This document shows, piece after piece, positions 1 to 9,900 of a stretch of DNA of 64,000 nt. Position 1 is the first letter of the stretch. Each line of letters opens with the position of its first letter. This DNA comes from Paraflavitalea soli (GTDB taxonomy: Bacteria > Bacteroidota > Bacteroidia > Chitinophagales > Chitinophagaceae). Under the pieces are notes generated by a model that worked only from the letters and a program-made list of their open reading frames with translations, was not told the origin of the DNA and did no database searches. A program made the position numbers and the translations under genes. The stretch spans positions 1,802,546-1,866,545 of the forward strand of contig NZ_CP032157.1 in the NCBI RefSeq assembly GCF_003555545.1, given 5' to 3'.

Positions 1-944
1 TGACACTGTACATCGTACAGCCCGGCGACCAGGACCCTTTACCCGTTGGAAAGCCCTTACCCAATATCCAGGTATATATCATCGACCAAAACCACCAGCT
101 ATCTCCGCCGGGCATCACCGGAGAGATCGCTATAGCCGGTACCGCTGTAGGAAAGGGCTACTGGAATGAGCCGGCACTCACACAGGCTTCATTCATCAAC
201 AATCCCTTCAGCAGGTTGCAGGAAGGCAACAACGGTGGCGCCATCCTGTACAAGACCGGTGACCTGGGTTACTGGACCGAAGCAGGCGAGCTGGTAGTAA
301 AGGGCAGGGTAGGGAATATGGTAAAGATCAGGGGCAACCGCATCGAACTAAGTGAAATAGAAAAACAGTTGGAGCAAGTGCCGGGTATTTTACAGGCCGT
401 GGTGGCCGACAGGCTGGTGAATGAAGATACCGTCTTGTGCGCGTATTATACCACCGACCGCAGGATTGGCGCAGATGATATCCGCAATAAACTGCTAGCT
501 TTTCTGCCCGGCTACATGCTGCCATCGTATTACATAGAGCTGAAGACCCTGCCGCTATTACCAAGCGGAAAGATCGACCGCGCAACCTTGCCGCCACCTG
601 CTTACATCTCAGATGAAACACCGGAAACTGCCGAAGCCTTCACTGATATGGAGGAGGTAATACTCAAGGTGTGGAAAGAAGTACTGAACCAGCCCGGAAC
701 CATCAACCTAAAAGATAACTTCTTCGATATTGGCGGTCATTCGCTCAGTATGATCATGGTCAACAACAAACTCAACAAAGCATTGTCACGATCCGTGCCT
801 GTGGTACAACTATTCAGGTACCCCACTATCAGGTCATTGGCACAGTACCTCGCCAAAGAAGCAGCACCAGCCATCCCGCAGGACAACATGAAAGATGCCG
901 TGCAGCTGATGGACGATGCCATTGCTTTCTTCTCACAGGAATAA
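1..944 (+). CDS. NRPS, C-terminal part (end of adenylation domain plus carrier protein); 5' end outside window
   Basis: This is the last part of a non-ribosomal peptide synthetase whose reading frame is open from base 3, so the gene begins upstream of the window. Visible A-domain core motifs are YKTGDLGYW (from base 249), the A8 region with KIRGNRIELSEIE, and the A10 lysine motif LPSGKIDR. A peptidyl carrier domain follows with the phosphopantetheine motif DNFFDIGGHSL (Ser codon at 741). The substrate-pocket residues (A4-A5) lie outside the window, so the amino acid cannot be predicted. The protein ends about 40 residues after the carrier domain, with no E or TE domain. The next gene starts 37 bases later with a ketosynthase, so this carrier should hand its aminoacyl or peptidyl chain to a PKS module. 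It is the first visible member of the synthetase operon. Confidence 0.93.
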   Translation, partial: TLYIVQPGDQDPLPVGKPLPNIQVYIIDQNHQLSPPGITGEIAIAGTAVGKGYWNEPALTQASFINNPFSRLQEGNNGGAILYKTGDLGYWTEAGELVVKGRVGNMVKIRGNRIELSEIEKQLEQVPGILQAVVADRLVNEDTVLCAYYTTDRRIGADDIRNKLLAFLPGYMLPSYYIELKTLPLLPSGKIDRATLPPPAYISDETPETAEAFTDMEEVILKVWKEVLNQPGTINLKDNFFDIGGHSLSMIMVNNKLNKALSRSVPVVQLFRYPTIRSLAQYLAKEAAPAIPQDNMKDAVQLMDDAIAFFSQE

Positions 945-981
945 ACCTTTTCTTCTGATACGCTTTTAAAGCACACTATCT

Positions 982-3900
982 ATGGCACAGCAGCAAACAG
1001 GTATGGAAATTGCCGTTATAGGTATTTCCGGCAGGTTTCCACAGTCAGCCGACCCGGCCGCCTTGTGGGAAAACCTGGTGAACGGGAAAGAATGCATCGA
1101 CTTTTTTACCAAAGAAGCGCTGAAAGCCCAGGGCTGCGATCCCGCAGAGGTCGATCATCCCGCTTATGTGCCAGCCAATGCCTTATTGCCCGACAAGGAT
1201 AAATTTCAACCTTCCTTTTTTGGTTACAGCCCCAAAGAAGCACAGGTAATGGCCCCACAGGTGCGCCTCTTGCATGAACTGGTATGGGAATGCCTGGAAA
1301 ATGCAGGCTACAACCCGCATGAGTATGCCGACCCGATCGCCTTGTATGCCGGTACCTCCAACAGCTCTTACTGGGAAAGCCTTACCTATATTTCCGGCCT
1401 GGCCGCCGAGCTGGGCGAATTTGATGCCGAACACCTCAACAACAAGGACACCGCCTGCGCTAAAGTAGCTTACAACCTCAACCTGAAAGGTCCTGTGCTG
1501 GCCGTGCACACCGAATGTTCCACCGGCCTCGTGGCTGTTCACCTCGCTGTGAAAGCCTTATTGACCGGAGAATGCCGCATGGCCCTCGCAGGAGGTGTCG
1601 CCGTCTCTTATTACAGTAAAGGCGGCTATGTATACGAAGAAGGCATGATCCGCTCCGATGATGGACATTGCCGCGTATTTGATGAAAAAGCCAGTGGTAC
1701 CATGCTGGGAGAAGGCGGCGGCATTGTTTTACTCAAACGATTGAACGATGCCATCCGCGATGGCGATCATATCTATGCCGTGATCAAGGGCTCCGCCGTC
1801 AACAACGATGGCAATGAAAAAGTGGGCTTCACCGCTCCCAGTGTAGCCGGCCAGGCAGAAGTGATCCGGAGAGCACAAAAAATGGCAAGGATCAACCCGG
1901 CCGATATCCGCTTTATTGAAACACATGGCACCGGTACCAACCTCGGCGATCCCATTGAAGTGGAAGCCCTGAAGCTGGCATTTGGCGAAGCTGGGAAGTA
2001 TACCTGCGCACTCGGTTCACTCAAAAGCAATATCGGTCACCTGGGTGAAGGCGCAGGCGTAGCAGGATTGATCAAGGCCGTGTTGGCCCTGCACAAAGAG
2101 GTATTGCCCCCTTCCCTCCATTTCGAGACCCCCAATCCGAAGATCGGTTTTAACGACAGTCCTTTTTTTGTAAACAACCACCTTACCCCATTAACCCGGT
2201 CAAATGGTACACCTTTACTTGCCGGCGTTAGTTCCTTTGGCATCGGCGGCACCAATGTGCACGTAGTGCTGGAAGAATACTGCGAAGAAAGAAAGACTAA
2301 GCCTGCCGGCAAATACGAACTCATACCCCTTTCAGCCGATAATACCTGGAGCCTTACAAAGAACCTGGAAAACCTGCAGACCTTTATGGCAAAAGAGCCT
2401 GCCACCAATATCGCAAACCTGGCTTATACCTTGCAATCAGGCAGAAAACATTTTCCTGTTCGTACATTCCTGGTTGGTGAGCAGGTGGAAGGATCATTGG
2501 AACAGGCTATAGCACAATTGTTACAAAAGCCACTGGCAGCCAAACAAACCAAACCCGAAAAGATCGTCTTCCTGTTCCCCGGACAGGGTACCCAATATGC
2601 CGGTATGACCCGCGACTTGTATGAAGGCCTGCCCGGTTTTAAGCAACAGCTCGACGCCTGTTTTGCATTGGCAGCACAAGCCGGCATTCCCCACGACCTG
2701 AAAAATATCCTGTTTGAAGACCAGTCAGGATTGCTCAACCAAACCGAAATAACTCAATTGCTCCTGTTCATCGTAGAATATGCACTGGCCTTACAGTTGA
2801 TGCACCTGGGCATTGAACCCGATATACTCGTTGGTCATAGTATTGGCGAATATGTGGCGGCCTGTATCGCTGGCGTATTTACACCGGAAGAGGCCATCCG
2901 GATCGTAGCCCGGAGAGGAGCGCTGATGCAGCAGGCGCCCCCCGGGAAAATGTTGAGTGTCTCCTCACCGGTGGAAGACTTGCGTCCACTGTTACCGGCA
3001 AGCCTTTCCTTAGCCGCTGTTAACAGCAACAATATCTCCGTGGTATCGGGTACCCAGGAAGAAATAGTAGCTTTCCACGACTTCCTCGAGCAGCGCGAGA
3101 TCCCTTCCCGTATATTGGTTACCTCCCACGCTTTCCATTCTCCTTTAATGGAACCCGTATTGGAAGCCTTCGAAAAGAGTTTTGAAACTATTACCCTGCA
3201 GCAACCGAACAAAACAATACTGTCCAATCTCACCGGCAACTATGCCGACCCAAAAGAACTGGCCACCGCACAATATTGGGTGGGTCACTTGAGAAATACC
3301 GTTCAGTTTCAGGAATGCCTCCGGCACATACCCGACAACAGTTTACTGATCGAGGTAGGGCCGGGGCATTCTTTATCTACTTTTGCCCGGCACAATGGAT
3401 GGCAGGATACCATCAACACCATCCGCCATCCCGATGCACGCACCCATGACCTACTCTTTTATTACCAGGCCATTGGTTCCATCTGGAAACAGGGCATCGA
3501 TATCAACTGGCATCGCTTCAACGATCCTGCCGGTCGGTTAAAACTGCCTTTACCTCCTTATGCTTTCAAAAGAGAAAGGTATTGGATCGATGAAGATCCC
3601 CTCGCTTTGCAACAAAAATTTCTTCAGGGAGCAGACAAAGAAAAAAAGATACCATTTGAAGAATGGTTTCACCAGCCCTCCTGGAAACAAAAACATATTG
3701 ACCTCGCTGCGGGCGTGAATAAAGAGCAGATCGACCATTTGCTCATCTTTCCCCAACGGCAGCTGTTCGAAAAAAAGGAGGTCATTGATCAGCTGCAGGC
3801 TTTGAAAAATACTTCTATTACCATTGTACACCGCAAAGGTGAGATGGATGGACTCACCATTCCCGACAACTGGGTCCTGATCGAAGAAAGCGATAATTCA

Positions 3901-6900
3901 CGCGCTTTCTACGACGACCTGGTGGCCCTCCTGCAAAAGAACAATTGCCTGCCCAGTCATATCCTGCACAGCAGGTCCATTGATGGAGGGAGCAACCCCC
4001 ACTACGATTATCACCAACTCATCACACACCAGCAAGACGGCCTGTTGAATATCCTTCACCTGGCCCAGGCATTGATGCAGGTATCTGTCCTGGAAAAAAC
4101 CTGCCTGCTGATGGTATCAGTACAGCAATTCCTGATACAGGGCACCGAACAGTTGGCGATCAACCAGGCGCCCCTGCAGGCATTGAATATCGTACTGCCA
4201 CAGGAATTCCATAAGATACTGACCAAACACATTGATTTCGGCAGTGAAGGAGATCTGGTCAACCATATCGATAAAGTATTGCAGGAAACACGCTATGATT
4301 TCACCAACAGGACCGTGGCTTACCGCAACGGCATCCGGTGGCTGAGGTCCTATGAACCGGTAAAACTGGGTGAGAAAGCAAAGAACGGATCACTGAAAAA
4401 CAAAGGCGTATACCTGGTCACAGGAGGTCTGGGAGGCGTAGGTACCATCCTGGCCAAATACCTGGCACAGACCTGCGAGGCCACCCTCATCATGTTGTCC
4501 CGCACAGCTATACCCGAAAGGGAAGAATGGGCCGCTATATTGCAGGGCCAGCAACAGGCAATGATCACCCGCATACAGCGCATACAGGAGATCGAAGCCC
4601 TGGGTGGGAAAGTGATAACCGTAAAAGCCGATGTAGGTGATGCTGAAGCCGTAGCCCAGGCAGTGGCTTATGCTGAAAGCATGAGTGGCAAGATCAACGG
4701 CGTAATACACGCTGCAGCCGATACCACCGGGCAATCACATGTTTGCTTTGCAGATCAGTTAAGCAGTACACTGGTGGAAGAACAGTTCTATGCCAAGGTA
4801 AAAGGTGCGATGGTGCTGGCCCATTGTTTTACCAGCAGGCAGCTGGATTTCTTTATGGTCACCTCTTCACTCTCTGCTGTATTGGGAGGAATGGGCTTCC
4901 TGGCCTATGCAGCTTCCAATGCCATCGTGGATCAGTTGCTGAAAAATAAGAACCAGCAGGAGCGGGGCATTACCAGGTGGATAACTGTCAACTGGGATGG
5001 ATGGGAAGAAGAGCAAGCCCCTGCCGCCGCCAGCCAGTCTTATATCTTACCCTCGGAAGGTGCCAAAGCCTTTGGTCTCATCCTTGATAAAGCAGGTCAC
5101 AACGAGGTGGTGGTATGCACCCGTGACCTCGATGCCAAACTGCGCAAATGGGTATACCTGGAAGACATCGGCACAGCCGGTACAGAAAAAGACAAAGAAA
5201 CCACCCTCACTGAAATACAAAGAGCAGAAAGCCTGCCCGAATACCTCGCCCCCCGCAATGAGACAGAAGAAAAGCTGGTAAAAGCATGGCAAAAGATATT
5301 CGGTATTAAGAATATCGGCATCAACGACAACTTCTTTGAACTGGGAGGCGATTCCCTGAAAGCTGTTGTATTGGCCAACAGGATATTCAAGGACCTGAGT
5401 GTGAAAATATCCCTTCAGGATCTCTTCCAATACACTGATATCGCCAACCTCGCCACCCGCATTAAAGGTGTGGAAAGAGCACATTTTGCCAGCATTCCCC
5501 CCGCCAAACCGTCACCTTACTATAACCTGTCTTCCGCTCAGAAAAGGTTCTATTATGTGTATGAGCTCGATCCTGCCTCCCTGGCTTATAACCTGCCCGT
5601 GGTCACCATACTGCGTGGAAAGCTGGATAAAGCAAGGTTTGAAAATGCATTCCGGAAACTCATCCGCCGGCACGAAAGTCTGCGCACTGCCTTTACCAAG
5701 GTAAATGGACAGCCGCGCCAGTTGATCGCCGAAGAGGTGAGCTTTTCTATCGGTTATCTGCCTGGTGAAAAGGACAAGCTGGAAGAGGCCATCGAAGCAT
5801 TTGTAAAACCCTTCGACCTGGCAGTAGCGCCCCTGATGCGGGCCGGCCTCGTTGAAATGGAGGGAGAAGCATATGCCTTGCTGATCGATATCCACCATAT
5901 CATCACCGATGCCGAGTCCAGCGAAATACTCGTCAAGGATTTCATGGCATTTTACAACGAAGCTACCTTGCCGCCCCTAAGGATACAATACAAAGACTTT
6001 ACCGAATGGCAGCAAAGCGTACAACAACAGCAGGCCATTGCTGCACAACAGGCATTCTGGCTGCAGGAATTCCGCGATGGCGCCCTGCCACTCGAAGTGC
6101 CCACTGATTTTCCACGGCCGCTCACCAAGACCTACCAGGGCGACCTGGTAAGTTTTATCATCGGGAAAGAACAGGCCCTGCAAGTAAGAACACTAGCCGA
6201 AGAGAACGGCGCATCCGTATTCATGGTGCTCTTTGCCGTATTCAATATCCTGCAACATAAACTCAGCAACCAGGAAGAGATCGTGATCGGCACTTCTACA
6301 GCCGGCCGCGAACACCCCGACCTGGAGCACGTGATGGGCCTCTTTGTCAATACTCTTCCTGTAAAATGCCAGGTGGAGGGCACACTGACCTTTCAGCAAT
6401 TCCTGGCCAGGGTGAAGACCAAGGTACTGACCTGCTTTGAGCAGCAGTCTTACCCGTATGATGAATTGGTCAATCAACTCAACATAGAACGCAATACCAG
6501 CCGGAACCTCCTGTTTGATGTGATGTTTGCGTATCTCAATATCCAGGAGGCCAAATTGGAATTTCCCGGCCTCACCCTTAGTCCTTATGATTTCAAACAT
6601 CCCGTATCCAAGTTTGATTATACGTTACAGGCTTATGACAACGGAGAGCAGATACACATGAGCATAGAGTATGCAACTGACCTCTTCCGGAGACCCACTA
6701 TCGAACGATTTACCCGCTATTTCAATACTATATTGCAAACCGTCACAGCCACACCAGCTATTCAAGTAGCTGCCATCAGTATGCTGGACCCTGCCGAAAA
6801 AGAAGACCTGCTGATCGGTTTTAACAATACCTGGGCTGCCTTCCCCGACAATAAGACCATTCATCAGTTGATAGAAGAGCAGGTGCAACGGAATCCGGGC

Positions 6901-9900
6901 CGCAGTGCCGTCGTATTCAATGAGCAGCTCCTTACTTATGGGCAGCTGAATGAAAAGGCCAACCGGCTGGCGCATTACCTGCGCCGGCAATACCACCTGC
7001 AGCCTGGTGAACCTGTGTTGCTGAGTGCCCGGCTCTCGCCGGAGTTATTGATAGCCCTCCTGGCCATCCTCAAAGCAGGGGCCGCTTACTTACCCGTCGA
7101 TCCCGCCTTACCCAAAGAGCGGATAAGATTTATCATGGAAGAAGCTGGCGTTCAATTACTGATTACCGACGAAGCGTTATTGCCTCATTTTGACTACTAT
7201 ACCGGTCATACCTATACAATAGATACAACAGTAGAAACCCTTGATACCCCCATAGAAGATCCCACGCCCATCAATACACCCAACGACCTGGCCTATATCA
7301 TTTATACTTCCGGTTCCACCGGCCAGCCCAAGGGCGTAATGGTAGAGCATGGATCCGTAGTCAACTATATTCATTGGGCAGCTGCTTATTACCTCAACCA
7401 GCCGCACCATAGTTTCGCCTTGTTCACTTCATTGTCTGCCGACCTTACCGTTACCTCTGTATTTACACCACTCATTACCGGCCATGAGATCGTCATTTAC
7501 CGCGATCATGAACAACAACCCGCGGTGGAAAGGATATTCCGCGAAGGCCGGGCCAACGTGATCAAACTCACGCCATCCCATTTGAAGATCATCCGCGATA
7601 CTCATTTTCAAACAGGAGAGAACAGGCCCCTGCTGCTCAAATTGATCGTAGGTGGCGAGGCATTGGAAACCGCACTGGCGAGGCGCATTGTACAAAGCCT
7701 GCCCGGAAAAGTAGAACTATTCAATGAGTACGGTCCCACCGAAGCCACCGTAGGTTGTATGATCCACCAGTATACAGACGACGAACAGGATGCATCTGTA
7801 CCCATCGGCTTGCCCATTCATAATACCAGGATCTATTTACTCGACAAATATTTACAGCCCGTAGCAGCTGGCGTTACCGGCGAACTCTACGTGGCCGGTG
7901 CAGGCCTGGCGCGCGGTTATTTCAACAAAGAGCAGCTTACCGCCGAAAAGTTTATCCCCAACCCCTTTGTACCCGGCACCTATATGTACAAGACAGGTGA
8001 TCATGGAGTACAGCGTCCCGATGGATTGCTGTCCTTTAGAGGCCGGATCGACCACCAGGTCAAGATCAGGGGCTACCGTGTAGAGTTGAGCGAGATAGAA
8101 AGCAGGCTGGTATCCTATGAAGGCATCACCGATTGCCTGGTGCTCTTGCACAAAGCACAGCAGGAAGCAAGCCTGGTAGCTTATTATGTATCCACCCAGG
8201 AAACAGCCAAAGAAGCCCTGCGCGATTTCCTGTTACAAACATTGCCCGATTATATGGTACCGGCCTGGTTCATTCGCCTGGAGGCCATGCCCCTCATGTT
8301 GAATGGAAAAACAGACCGCAAGGCCTTGCCCGATCCATTGCAACAAAGAGATACCGAATACGTAATGCCCGTTACCGAAGAAGAAAAAGCCCTCTGTGAA
8401 GCCTGGTGTGAAGTATTACGCATCGATAAAGTAGGCGTACTCGACAAATTCTTTTCCCTCGGCGGCGACTCCATCAAGTCCATTCAGATCTGTTCAAAAC
8501 TGCAGGACAAAGGATACAAGTTCTCTGTACGCGATATGCTGCGCGAGCAAACCATTCAAAAGCAGGCCCTGCGGATGAAGAAAAAAGACCAGCCCATCCA
8601 CCAGGCGCCCATTACCGGCACCAGTCGCTTATCACCCATCCAACAATGGTTCCTGGATGGTCCTGTAGCCGATAAACATCATTTCAACCATTCCATCTTA
8701 TTGCATTTCCCAGAAGGATTGACCATCGAAACGGTCACAGACATCATGGGCAAATTACAGGAACACCACGATGCCCTGCGCATGATCTTTATACAGGATC
8801 TTAATGGATGGCATTGTGAGAACAAAGGTCCTGGGGGACCTGTTGCTATAACAGAACAAGACCTGCGTGAAGCAGTGGCGCCAGCTGAAGCGCTTGGAAA
8901 GCTGGCGCAGACCATCCAGTCTTCCATCGACCTGGAGCAGGGCCCCCTCATGAAGCTGGGATTGTTTCACCTTCCGGATGGCGCCCGTTTATTGATCATC
9001 ATCCATCACCTCGTCATCGATGGCGTGTCCTGGCGTATCCTCCTGGATGATATCGACCGCCTGCACCGCCAGCACACAAAGAAGGAACCACTTTCCCTGC
9101 CTGCCAAAACACTGTCATTCTTACATTGGATTGGTAAGCTGGATACCTATACAAAAAGCAAAAGGTTTATACAGGCAGCTGCCTGGTGGAAAACATACGA
9201 AGTAAAACCAGTAACCGCATTACCACGCGAAGGTGTAGGAGAGAAGACCCTGGCAAGCATGCAACAGGCTGTCTTCCGTCTTAATCGTGCAGATACTACC
9301 GCCTTGCTCACCAAGGTACAGCACCCCTTCGGCAACCAGGTCAATGATATGCTGCTGGCCGCCCTGCTGCTCACCCTGGATGAACAGTGGGGTATACCCG
9401 CCGTTTCTATAGAGCTGGAAGGCCATGGCCGCGAAGACCTGGGCCAGCAGGAAGACATCAGCCGCACCGTTGGCTGGTTCACCATCCAGTATCCTGTATG
9501 GATAGAAAAGGGGAAAGACCTGCGCCATACCCTCAAGGCAGTGAAGGAAGCCCTGCACAGCCTGCCCAATCAGGGTTTCGATTATTTATTGCAGCAATAT
9601 TTTACTACCAACAACAATAATGGCAAACGACAGCTCCCGGCAGCACCCATTAGTTTTAATTACCTGGGACAGTTTGATGAAAGTACCGAACACAATGTAT
9701 TTACCATAGCCGGCGAGCCCCGGGGCGAAGATGTGTCCGCCAGGTACCTCTCTTCTTTTGATTGGGAATTCCTGGGCATGGTGACCGGCGCACAACTCGA
9801 ATTATCGGTCACGTACAGCACCGCACAATACCTGCCCGCAACCATGAACAGGTTTATGGACCAATACCAGCTAAAGCTGCGGGAATTGGTAGCGTACTGT

